Shown in pieces: positions 54,201 to 58,062 of a stretch of DNA of 64,000 nucleotides. Every line of letters begins with the position of its first letter. The first letter of the stretch is position 1. Made by a program: the position numbers and the translations under genes. The notes beneath the pieces were generated by a model, which ran no database searches, was not told the origin of the DNA, and saw only the letters and a list, made by a program, of their open reading frames with translations. Source of the stretch: CAVRZJ01 sp964594125 (GTDB lineage: Bacteria > Acidobacteriota > Thermoanaerobaculia > Thermoanaerobaculales > Thermoanaerobaculaceae); contig CAZQLL010000002.1 in assembly GCA_964594125.1 (NCBI GenBank), positions 124,001-188,000 on the forward strand, written 5' to 3'.

Positions 54201-55463
54201 GCCACGCCGGTGACGGTCTCCGGCACCGGGTTCGTGACCGGCGCGACCTACCTCCTGGACTTCGGCGGCGCGATCTTCGCCGGCGCCGCGACCTCCCCGA
54301 CGACGATCACCGGCGCCGCGCTGGCGCACATCGCCGGCACGGTCAGCCTCACGGTGACCGACCCGATTCTGCAGACCCAGGTGCTGTCCAACGCCTTCAC
54401 GTACTTCGACCAGCCCGACGCCACCTCCATCACGCCGGCCGCCGGGCCGGTCGCGGGCGGCACGTCCGTCAACATCGGCGGCAGCGGGTTCCTGGTGGGT
54501 GGCACCTACGGCGTCACCTTCAACGGCGTGCCGGCCACGAACGTCGTGGTCGTCAGCACGTCGCTGATCACCTGCACCACGCCGGCGAATCCGGCGGGCG
54601 CCTGGAACGTCGTCGTGACCGACGGCGCCGGTCAGTCCGACGGCACGCCGGTGACCTTCACGTACTACGCAGCCCCGGCCATCTCGTCGCTTTCGGTCGT
54701 CGCCGGGGACGACGGCGGAGGCACGGCCCTGACGCTCAACGGCGCCGGTTTCCTCGCCGGCGGCAGCTACACCGTGACGTTCGGCGGCGGTGTGGCGACC
54801 CTGGGGGTCGTCACTGCGACGACCATCGCCGTGACCGGCACGCCGGCGCACCTCCCGGGCGTGGTCGACGTCATCGTCACCGACGGCGCCGGCCAGACGG
54901 CGACGCTCACCGGCGGCTTCACCTACTACGACGCGCCGCTGCCGACCTCGGTCAGCCCGAACACCGGGTCGCTCAACGGCGGCACTGCCGTCACCATCAA
55001 CGGCTCCGGCTTCCTGCCGGGCGGCACCTACATCGTCAACTTCGCCGGAACCCCGGCGACGGCGGTCGTCGCCACCAGCACCGTCACCATCACCTGTGTG
55101 ACGCCGCCGGGGCCGATCGGCGCGGTGGCGGTGACCGTCACCGACCCAGTGCACCCGACGGCACCCATTCCGGGCGCTCCCGACTACACCTACAACGCAA
55201 CGGTGACGCTCTCCAGCGTCACCAGCCCGAATACGCCGACCGGGAGCTTCGTCACCAGCGCTCCGGGCGGCATCTCGTGCACGGAGCCGACGACCGGAAC
55301 CTGCAGCAGCGTGTTCACCTCGGGAGTGACGCTGACTCCGACCGCTGTCGGGGCCGACTCAGGCTGGACGTGGGGCGGCGCCTGCAGCGGCTGCGCCGCC
55401 AACGCCGCCTGCGCCCTCGCCGTCACGACCGATCCCGCGACGTGCTCGGTGCTGTTCAACTGA
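39243..55463 (+). CDS. Giant IPT/TIG and Ig-like repeat surface lipoprotein (about 5,406 aa)
   Basis: A single uninterrupted frame begins with a lipoprotein signal (LLLGAVALLPAC, Cys ~22) and a Ser/Pro spacer. In order it has: one Ig-like domain (~33-145); about 23 IPT/TIG domains of ~100 residues (~150-2440); a linker with several Cys (~2440-2585); some 20 bacterial-Ig/Calx-beta-like domains of 85-115 residues, split by one IPT domain (~2590-4880); five IPT domains (~4885-5310); and a Cys-rich end domain (~5315-5406). There are no membrane helices, no sortase motif and no enzyme motif. I chose ATG 39243 for GGGAGA upstream; ATG 39228 is possible. It is the last gene of the pil operon. I infer a cell-surface adhesin or fibre; its true ligand is unknown. 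Confidence 0.88.
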   Translation: MKARNLLLGLLLGAVALLPACSSNSPTAPPPSPTPVAFSISLTAAPAETLVNGGILLSARVTSGGRDVPDNTSVTFTISSCVPGQTTSPGFGENMLSMTCETTRTTSGGVATATIWSSTEGTYEVVARVPGQTAKVNVTWKQPVSPGTLAVYSVTPRRGRPEGGEQVTVYGRGFAKPLTVDFVVGASVGHAQVLGVNAAATEITVVTPPLDGEITGEVVADVRVTAAAGTAGQRSDTLVGGYTYERTFGEPRIYAVDPPRGAWAGGEQVTITGANFFTDVRVRFGAEEGQVTSVSADRARITVLTPRHGGSLTEEQKVDVTVVTRAGTVQQQQVTLAQAYTYLPDSGVPALYSVVPSKGSPRGGETVILTGRNFTQPVTVEFIVGAPVNATLPATVQSVSADGTRIVVITPQASPQDLPDDTLADIRITNLVGSANSQSATFTDVYTYTKESKLLDVYSVFPNRGAAAGGQTVVIAGRGFVQPLKVDFIALGGSRPAEVIEVGAGGQTIKVITPAVPQQITTELVVDVRVTAAVGTPLEQQATLTAAYTYERPYGAPRIFAVIPNKGSYSGGEQVTIYGANFFEPLGVAFGTEVVRVLSFTQDQIVVQTRLHTDNFITEELTVPITVVTRFDTGQQQTVTMDNAYTYLPNTGVPQLYTVVPSRGSPRGGETVTLTGRHFHEPLTVEFIIGPPVGATRPATVVDVVRNGDGTMTAHVITPEASPDPLPTDVTADIRITNLVGTAISQTATFAAAFTYERESKDIVIYSVAPNRGSANGGEQVTIYGKGFAAPAQVDFLIGNVAHSAAVVSVTADTIVCITPAVPESQNEEVTADIKVTAAFGLPTQKEATLAGAFTFIKEFEAPRIFSINPEVGRIEGNQTVTIYGSGFFEPIRVTLRSGSFPVNCQTVILPSGVLVEICDYVDRIEDAEVLDVPNSETVVIRTPGHPNTKALQDIDVDVKVYTRWQTAQEQSVQRDRGFTYKADYVAAGTPIIYSIVPDKGPRAGGQEVVIRGENLCGRRLGDADGRICDPAISPVVTFALGAPLSGTLKAEVLSFTADGRSLVVKTPQASVAPLQADVVASITVTNAFNNTEASDQVLNGYTYVADFVDPGIPVIFSINPITGSRLGGEQVEIRGENLCGQRLGPAGSKVCDKAPTVTFTLGAPLSGTLNAEVVANSWLPDGKKITVITPRASTEPLLADVKATVAVANDNGTDQVVDGFVYLRDETPLAIYSVVPSRGRPEGGQTVTIYGRGFVGPIVNVDFTTAAGGTRAAEVVSFNAAGSEIVVKTPATGVDASVEHVAAITVTVAVGTANQKAVTLEGAYTYEKRYAAPLIYSVVPNKGSYAGGDTLQIIGANFVKPLRVTLGGEDAEVLASSTESVLQVKTPLHPNTHLTQELTVDVTVYTSFETAQQQQASLAGGFTWIPDTGVPLLYSVQPNKGNPRGGETVILTGSNFTQPVTVEFLLGAPFGTALPATVVSVNAAGTQITVRTPQVSPTPVTSEVVTAIRITNLVGSAFSQTATYQGVFTYESESDLAIYAVTPNRGRAEGGDTVQILGRGFITPVDVFFIVAGQARQAEVVSVTGDTEIVVLSPATGLDATTERIADIQVTAAAGTANQITRTLAAAYTYEKYFGAPAIYAVIPDRGSYAGNEVVTIVGANFFTPLRVFFGAEEAAVDTAASTAATLVVRTPQHLQGHLTEDLTVDVIVQTRFDTAQQQNVTLAGGFTWKPDTGVPLLYSVTPNKGDPRGGEEVTLVGKNFTSPVTVEFILGAPVNATYPATVTSVDTAGGVMKIRTPQASPSPLTQEVEVDIRITNLVGSPTSKNATFVKAFTYKTESDLAIYTVQPNRGSPTGGQTVEIRGRGFIPTVNVHFLVAGQERQAEVVAVTDGGSRIEIRTPASNVDATVEQAADVRVTVAAGTANQKSTTLLAAYTYEKQFAAPAIYAVVPNRGAHAGGETIEILGSGFFTPVRVTLGNEPAEVLAGSTESRLLVRTPVHNPSHLTADLTVDVTVITRFETAQQQQALLPAGFTWVPDTGAPILYQVVPAKGSPRGGEEVQLIGRNFTAPVTVDFILGAPLGTTLPATVLEVISNADGTQTIRIKTPQASPTPVTTDVVAAIRIANLVGSANSQNATFQGVFTYEGEARSPLVYFVEPDKGSPRGGETVTVYGRFFLPPVRVQFTFTANGVTKTVDAEVVGVNSEGTEITVITPTASLEPLANDAPADIRVTTQYSTGRDQFATLPEGFLYLAERPTPELYALTPNSGPIEGGTRVTITGSGFQYPVQVFFTIPVYGAIQAQVVSVNFSRIVVIAPSITPMEPGTPTLAQVTAINMESGKISNALTYRYGNAMFISAIAPTEGPDLGGTMVTIFGQGFVAPVAVTLAGVPAQILTVAGTEIVVKSNAPSDRECEPISGPVTVTNIDSNLSADGPSFTYRPARPLITSVEVFSPQVPAGNNIVREYDPTRTAPCNTNDPYNAYTVIVRGENFEQYPNSTASAMSVIFTNPEVEVLTTWVSANEVRFTLPDLSAVELDTAACTINGAPGLRDIPTGIPFTIRNNNNQCEDELDPAIILEPCDPNCRAGIIQVSLTPPTLNLGIGTTATMTACISAVQTGPTNVTISTSGTTGIVDYSLDGIIFANGITVVIPAGQVCETFTIRGLTGGAVGTVAALDVSLGGSTDVSQITVGALTIALSPSSLNLPVGGTGLLTIQLSAPAPAGGAPVLVAQAGPIGKISFGPLTGNCTNPPPFPATVLCSTLVAPITTFTVVIPAGSSTYSFPVNGLNASPPGPVTVSATLDPSLGGASASSSVLVGQFNVTLSPSTLNIPVGGTGTFTVTLDAPAYDFDPAINICGIQVSITQTGPGGVITFTADPDNTGAPPCGTLPPATGPTGAVTINTGTQIATFTVNGVSGGGPVTVTVSLPAGVGGATASSTVTVSTYILTLTPESLLIPLGTDGNFNVTLNAPAPPGNARIFLTQVGQVGVIELRDSTGAALLPFSGPNQYVDVLAGNVNALFRVRGLQEGGPIQLTATLDPALGASTDQSTVSVGTLQLSAQPTTLTVPVNGTNTFILSLSKAQTSATTVNLATSNGAVAYLYDTTVPYAPPPAPVTSVVIPANSLTSPPVGVYGVNLGPATVYASLPASLGGSTAQVTVNVTQAIQFVPASLTVPVGSQGTFTLQVAAAQASPTTILLDYSGTSGAVAGPSTVTLPAGSNTVSFNVWGMQPTATAVSIVATLPNTLPAGLAGATAVGTVTVSGAPYALTFTPSTINLPVGASTNLTATFNYPLPPAYTGLTYPVTVQLAMSAPGASVIFIQGTAGTGNDVFTWTNPLQTVADSVRTIDAQANGGPVTITGVGPAAIGSPVGTATATVGPASTTLTMSPSPFMWVFGAPAPSIGLFISPVQATNTIVQLQSSNPAVVQVPSTATILAGNPSVTFTPTIVGTGTATITATIPPPPAPAGVAAQAAALATTNDVTVFTVTRSPAALVIPAGGSGTITLTLSNPLPASLPGVTAVIAPGPPYVSIASPFTIPAGVTTFDIPVTALAPGNTDGVNIVMPASVGGTILPGTTLTVTPLSFTLSVGATTLYVGASTTATVETALPVPSDTLVTISEPAGTGDLTVPATATIPAGATTASFTVTGLTLGGPRTLRANLPASLSTANADQLITIADLPLTLTTAPDTTVYQGSMLTATYSIPAVLNADTVIAVSQAGGSGGLLVIPATATIPAGSTSASINVLAGAANGARNLRGTLPAALNASAAPHVVLGLTVADQTLTLTPNPLDMAPNATAPMTATVSRAPLADAAIALVSSAPGVFTVPAGITIPAGLTTTSFNVTSLNTNGTGTVTGTLPAALDLAPATPGTATVNVNALSVVLSPPNVASLMAGGGQLFTVSIGSPVAQDITVQLASADPGLVSVPASVLIPAGSTSAAFTAVAESTTDSGPAGAVITATLPAALGGDTDTATVGSVIPLTIAATPSTVNLPSLTEETVVVTTGTLLAKNVSIALASLNPISVGLFDLGGAATGSLTIPAGSNSGAFRVRGLAVTFPGPATTVALNTSPTLGGGPAAEATVTVGVQPLALQFAVSTLTIPHAGTGSAIVRLRDGSGNPVTVAVPTTVTIASANPAIAYPTTAQVVIAAGASQATTTIFGNTPGGPVTITGQLDASVGGATATLEAGVSIVGPPTITSLSPNSGPDTGGTNVTVNGTLFWSGATVTFDGIPATNVQQVSPSQITCTTPPHAAGAVNVTVTNPDASTVTLANGFTYVTPGTATLVLSPSPLVWHSAAGPATLTLGISPVQGGPTIVTLTSSNPIVASPPLTDTIPASTATEPFDPGLASDGTATITATLPAGLGSGTATADVTRFGLTFTPSAVTVGVGATVNVTVGTTVPLPLPLTLAVALAAGPTDTVSVPASVTIPAGGTATIPVTGLTSVGPDASIDVTLPAAAGGNTISGAFTADVGAPTWTRTPASATIPIGGTQDVTVTLNAVLPSATTFTLSSGVTNFTFPPTVTIPAGQLSATFTVAAVQLGGPNNLTITAPAGLTPASDTVAITVDDVDLTITPSTVGPLMAGGGHTFTLTVSQAQTTPFDITLSSTSARVSVPASVQMPAGATTTTFQAVAESTGAAVTIQANLPSALNNDATPHATATVTNIIALSIAAAPTSVNIAAATEQEITVTTGVTLAKDVTIALASGQPELVGLFDASSNPTGSVVVPAGSNTATFRVRGVGVGTGISVFLDTPADLGGTGSPEATVTVNVIGLQLQFNVASYTVAHGAVSPVGDLEAILTDGGGGTVTTVIPVTVRITSADPTSVLLRGPGGDPVGASPIDIVIPAGADSQTFQVFGNSPGGPFAVTGALLPPVGNDTAVLQVGVTNPAGAWTFTLGTTIGSTAGGTTVIITGSATHSFWNNVQVTFDGVPATVTIQTPQVLTVTTPAGTAGPADVVITNPSVPEVVTSLAAFTYFGPFTLTSVTPNVGPDNVATPVTVSGTGFVTGATYLLDFGGAIFAGAATSPTTITGAALAHIAGTVSLTVTDPILQTQVLSNAFTYFDQPDATSITPAAGPVAGGTSVNIGGSGFLVGGTYGVTFNGVPATNVVVVSTSLITCTTPANPAGAWNVVVTDGAGQSDGTPVTFTYYAAPAISSLSVVAGDDGGGTALTLNGAGFLAGGSYTVTFGGGVATLGVVTATTIAVTGTPAHLPGVVDVIVTDGAGQTATLTGGFTYYDAPLPTSVSPNTGSLNGGTAVTINGSGFLPGGTYIVNFAGTPATAVVATSTVTITCVTPPGPIGAVAVTVTDPVHPTAPIPGAPDYTYNATVTLSSVTSPNTPTGSFVTSAPGGISCTEPTTGTCSSVFTSGVTLTPTAVGADSGWTWGGACSGCAANAACALAVTTDPATCSVLFN
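39694..46560 (+). repeat. IPT/TIG array with three-domain higher-order repeat
   Basis: Domains begin with Y-S-V-x-P-x-x-G-x-x-x-G-G. Three types alternate: A (GRGF, starts near 39694, 40612, 41535, 42940, 43859, 44771), B (GANFF and relatives) and C (SPRGGE ... NFT-P-V-T-V-E-F). One A-B-C set is about 915 bases. The order breaks at 41838-42925. Confidence 0.85.
41765..42925 (+). other. Block of atypical codon usage inside the giant gene
   Basis: Codons such as TTT, TTG, ATA, AAT, TAT and GTT are frequent here and rare on both sides. The block encodes IPT domains 8-10, which carry paired Cys (NCQ/ICD, NLCGRR/ICD, NLCGQR/VCD) while neighbouring IPT domains are almost Cys-free. The frame is preserved at both edges. 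Confidence 0.8.
49385..54150 (+). repeat. Internal segmental duplication in the Ig-like stalk
   Basis: Two successive segments (about 49385-52070 and 52075-54150) each start with a SPSP-type domain (TMSPSPFMW; VLSPSPLVW). Each later includes L-M-A-G-G-G and T-E-(E/Q) domains and a V-A-H/I-P-H-A domain, and each ends in one IPT domain. The first segment holds two or three extra domains. Confidence 0.65.
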
Positions 55464-55486
55464 CCTGTCTCCTGCGACGCAACGAC

Positions 55487-55510
55487 GGGCCGCGGCAACT
55501 GCCGCGGCCC
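55487..55510 (+). terminator. Hairpin after the giant gene
   Basis: A perfect 10-bp GC stem (55487-55496 with 55501-55510) closes loop AACT, 24 bases past the stop. The T-tract is poor (ATGTCGTT). Confidence 0.65.
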
Positions 55511-55576
55511 ATGTCGTTCGTGCGCCCGGCACGATCATCGGTTGCCGGGTCACCAACCGCAACCGTGAGGCGAGCT

Positions 55577-55721
55577 GGGGTCAGGCTTTCGCGATTGCGT
55601 TCTTTGGCCGGACCGTCAGGCGCAACGGAGTATGTCTGACCGTTGCCGGCACCACCGCCGCACCACCTCGATGCGACGGACCGCGCCGCATCGTGTTGCC
55701 GGGGCCAGGCCCAACAAGAGC
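55577..55721. repeat. MITE-like repeat, copy 1
   Basis: This block of about 145 bases begins TGGGGTCAGGCTT and shares CACCGCCGCACCACCTCGA and a terminal GGCCCAACAA-like end with the copy at 56604-56751. No transposase gene is associated. The rest of 55511-55869 shows nothing I can name. Confidence 0.65.
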
Positions 55722-55869
55722 CTCGCTCCTCGACTCGCGCGATTGGATGGCGGGCCGCGCAGAAGGCGCAGTTCATGCCCGGCCGGATGTGAGGCCCGAC
55801 AGCAGTCGCCAGGGCCCGGGCAGGTGACGGCCCGACGCTGCCCTGGCGCCGTAAGCCGCCGCCACCAGC

Positions 55870-55897
55870 TTGACTCGCACCAGCGACGGTCTATCAT
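55870..55897 (+). promoter_or_regulatory. Promoter of the first coiled-coil gene
   Basis: TTGACT (55870-55875) and TATCAT (55892-55897) are 16 bases apart. The paralogous gene has the same hexamers and spacing at 56802-56829. Confidence 0.7.
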
Positions 55898-55927
55898 CAG
55901 GCACCGCCCACGCCGGAGGAGGCACGC

Positions 55928-56518
55928 ATGAAGGCGGAGCTGTTGCTCGAGAAGATCGCTGAGCGCATCGACGCTTCGGCCAGGGAGACGCGGGAGCACG
56001 TCGATGCGAGCGTCAAGGCGGCGGCGCAGGAGACGCGGGAGTACGTCGACGCGAGCGTCAAGGCGTCGGCGCAGGAGACGCGGGAGTGCGTCGACGCGAC
56101 GGTGAAAGTGACGGAGGCTGCGCTGGGCGAGCGGCATCCCCGAGGCGAAGAACACGCCTGGAACCGACTGCGGGCCCTCGTCGAGGATGCGCTGCACCCG
56201 ATCAGGGTGGTCGCGGGAGGGCACGAAATGCTTCGGCGGAAGGTGGATGAGCTGTTCGCGAAGACAGCCAGCATCGAGCAGAGGACGGTGCACCTCGAGG
56301 TGGGCGTTGCGGCTCTTCGCGACGAGATGAGCCACGGCATCGAGGAGCACCGGGACGAGATGCGCGCCGGTGACGCGGCGTTGCGCGAGGAGTTGGCGGT
56401 GTTTCGCACCGAGGTGCGGGGCGAGTTCGCGGAGGTGCGGCGCGTCGCGCGCGTGGAAAGCGCGGTGAGCGACCTGCCGGCGAGGGTAAGACGCTGGGAG
56501 GAACGCGCGGGCGCGTGA
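55928..56518 (+). CDS. Coiled-coil protein with 15-residue repeats, copy 1
   Basis: This charged, probably all-helical protein has 196 residues. Residues ~17-61 are three 15-residue units (SARETREHVDASVKA, then A-A-Q-E-T-R-E-Y and S-A-Q-E-T-R-E-C versions). A middle helix (HEMLRRKVDELFAKT) and a C-terminal coil (DAALREELAVFRTEVRGEF, then RVARVESAVSDL) follow. No signal peptide or membrane helix. The family is unknown to me. ATG 55928 has GGAGGAGG upstream. The neighbour at 56862 is a paralogue with nearly identical C-terminal ~45 residues. Function unknown; such proteins may be filament, scaffold or phage-like tail-fibre parts, none supported directly. Confidence 0.75.
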   Translation: MKAELLLEKIAERIDASARETREHVDASVKAAAQETREYVDASVKASAQETRECVDATVKVTEAALGERHPRGEEHAWNRLRALVEDALHPIRVVAGGHEMLRRKVDELFAKTASIEQRTVHLEVGVAALRDEMSHGIEEHRDEMRAGDAALREELAVFRTEVRGEFAEVRRVARVESAVSDLPARVRRWEERAGA

Positions 56519-56535
56519 ACCAGGCGGATAGGGGC

Positions 56536-56566
56536 CGAGGGCCGCGGCGCACCGCCGCGGCCCTCG
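56536..56566 (+). terminator. Terminator after coiled-coil copy 1
   Basis: A perfect 14-bp stem (56536-56549 with 56553-56566) closes a CAC loop. The same hairpin follows copy 2. Confidence 0.75.
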
Positions 56567-56603
56567 ACGTCTCTACGGAGCCCGGGAGCAGCGGATGCCG
56601 CAG

Positions 56604-56751
56604 GAATGGGGTCAGGCTTGCGTTATTGCGTCTTCCGCTCATGCGACCGAGCATGACGGCGAAGCGTCGGCATCGCTGCCCGGCAGCACCGCCGCACCAC
56701 CTCGACCGCGATGGGCGCGCCGCATCCTGTCTCTGGGGCTAGACCCAACGA
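56604..56751. repeat. MITE-like repeat, copy 2
   Basis: This copy begins TGGGGTCAGGCTTGCG and matches 55577-55721 along most of its length, including CACCGCCGCACCACCTCGA. It lies in the intergenic region before coiled-coil copy 2. Confidence 0.65.
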
Positions 56752-56801
56752 TCTTGACGACCGTGTCGGGCGCCAGCGTGCGCGTTGCATGCTGCGGGCG
56801 C

Positions 56802-56829
56802 TTGACGTCGTCACGGTACGGGATATCAT
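56802..56829 (+). promoter_or_regulatory. Promoter of the second coiled-coil gene
   Basis: TTGACG (56802-56807) and TATCAT (56824-56829) are 16 bases apart, matching the arrangement before copy 1. Confidence 0.7.
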
Positions 56830-56861
56830 GACCTACCGTCCACGCCATCGAGGAGGCTTCG

Positions 56862-57422
56862 ATGGACAATCGAGAGTTGCTTCAGGAAATCACCCGCCGC
56901 ATCGACTCGTCGGCCAAGGAGACGAGAGAGTACGTCGACACCGTGGTCGGCGCGTCGGCCAGGGAGACGAGAGAGTACGTCGACACCGTGGTCGACGCGT
57001 CGGCCAGGGAGACGAGAGAGTACGTCGACACATCGGCACAGTCAGTTCGCGCGGATTTCGACAGGGCGGTAGTCGAGCTGACAAACGCCTACAGAGCGGT
57101 CGCTGAGAAGCAGGACCACCACATGGACGTCATCTCGGAGGGGCACGAAATGCTGGCTGCGAAGATCGACCGGGTCGCTGGCGACCTCCGCGAGGAGATG
57201 AGCGCCTTGGCGGAGAAGCTGCGCACCGAGATGCGTGCCGGCGATGACAGACTCCGCCTCGAGATGCGCGCCGGTGACGCGGCGTTGCGCGAGGAGTTGG
57301 CGGCGTTCCGCGCCGAGGTGCGGGGCGAGTTCGCGGAGGTGCGGCGCGTCGCGCGCGTGGAAAGCGCGGTAAGCGACCTGTCGGCGAGGGTGGGACGCTT
57401 GGAGGAACGCGCGGGCGCCTGA
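56862..57422 (+). CDS. Coiled-coil protein with 15-residue repeats, copy 2
   Basis: This 186-residue paralogue of the preceding gene has three almost identical 15-residue units at ~17-61 (SARETREYVDTVVDA type), encoded by 45-base tandem repeats that are also nearly identical as DNA. A middle region (HEMLAAKIDRVAGDLREEM) follows. Next come two RAGD repeats (LRTEMRAGDDRLRLEMRAGD) and the shared C-terminal coil ending EERAGA. ATG 56862 has GAGGAGG upstream. The strong DNA identity of the 45-base units suggests recent expansion. Function unknown. Confidence 0.75.
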   Translation: MDNRELLQEITRRIDSSAKETREYVDTVVGASARETREYVDTVVDASARETREYVDTSAQSVRADFDRAVVELTNAYRAVAEKQDHHMDVISEGHEMLAAKIDRVAGDLREEMSALAEKLRTEMRAGDDRLRLEMRAGDAALREELAAFRAEVRGEFAEVRRVARVESAVSDLSARVGRLEERAGA

Positions 57423-57439
57423 GCAGGGCCGGTGCGGGA

Positions 57440-57477
57440 CGAGGGCCGCGGCACACCGCTGCGGCCCTCGTCTTCTT
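57440..57477 (+). terminator. Terminator after coiled-coil copy 2
   Basis: A 13-bp stem (57440-57452 with 57458-57470, one G-T pair) is followed by TCTTCTT. The same type of hairpin follows copy 1. Confidence 0.8.
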
Positions 57478-57524
57478 CGCGAAGCCCGGGAGCAGCGGAT
57501 GCCGCGGGGTGAAGGAGGCGAGCG

Positions 57525-57794
57525 ATGACGGTCGATGAGGGGCTGGCGAATCGCAACGCCGCGCACGAGGCCGAGGAGCGGGCAATCCAACACTTGGCCA
57601 AGTCTCGCAACGCGTTTCACATGTGGCCGGACTTGATTGCGCGGCTCGGCGAGCCGATCCCGATCGAAGAGCGCATCCGCCAGAGACGCGCGAAGCGGGC
57701 GGCGTTCAAGAGGGCGACGGACGAGGCATGGGCTCGGTTGTGCCGTGAAGCGGCGGAACGTGGCGTGCCGCTCGAGCCGCCCTCGTGGTCGTGA
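57525..57794 (+). CDS. Small unknown protein
   Basis: This charged protein of 89 residues has no recognised family. It is largely helical by composition (AHEAEERAIQHLAKSRNAF, RIRQRRAKRAAFKRATDEAW) and has no signal peptide. A strong AAGGAGG site lies 7 bases before ATG 57525. A 21-base stretch just upstream (57485-57505) also occurs after coiled-coil copy 1 (56581-56601), so this gene may have joined the duplicated locus. Function not assigned. Confidence 0.6.
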   Translation: MTVDEGLANRNAAHEAEERAIQHLAKSRNAFHMWPDLIARLGEPIPIEERIRQRRAKRAAFKRATDEAWARLCREAAERGVPLEPPSWS

Positions 57795-57820
57795 TCCGCG
57801 GGAACCCGAGCGTGCCCGGG

Positions 57821-57942
57821 CGCGCGCCCCACGTCGGTCCTGCTGGAAGTTCGAGCGTAGGGCCGGCGCTCCGCGCCGGCTGGCGGACGCCTGCAGGACC
57901 ATAACAGCGCGCGCTCAAGCGCGCGCCCCACAGCGGTCCTGC
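57821..57942. repeat. Short direct repeats and GC hairpins
   Basis: The string CGCGCGCCCCAC followed by CGGTCCTGC occurs twice, at 57821 and 57920. Between them are GGCCGGCGCTCCG-CGCCGGC (57861-57880) and a GCGCGCGC hairpin with loop TCAA (57907-57926). Related hairpins lie near 62114-62190. The region 57795-58026 has no gene. Confidence 0.6.
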
Positions 57943-58026
57943 CGGCAGGGCCCCCTCCTGGTCACGCCTCCATGGCTCGATGCCTGCACGCCGCCCGGAG
58001 CGGCGATCTCGCTGTACTTGCGCTCT

Positions 58027-58056
58027 TTGCGATCACCGCGGCGCAGCCTGTATAAT
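58027..58056 (+). promoter_or_regulatory. Promoter of the TPR/roadblock/acc operon
   Basis: TTGCGA (58027-58032) and a perfect TATAAT (58051-58056) are 18 bases apart. ATG 58063 starts 6 bases after the -10, so the transcript is probably leaderless. Confidence 0.65.
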
Positions 58057-58062
58057 GCGACA

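Noticed and set aside
42750..55154. Minus-strand open frame of over 4,100 codons opposite the giant gene
   Set aside because: It is the antisense of repeat-rich, GC3-biased coding sequence. Its translation is low-complexity (Arg/Asp/Val/Gly-rich) with no start context or domain.
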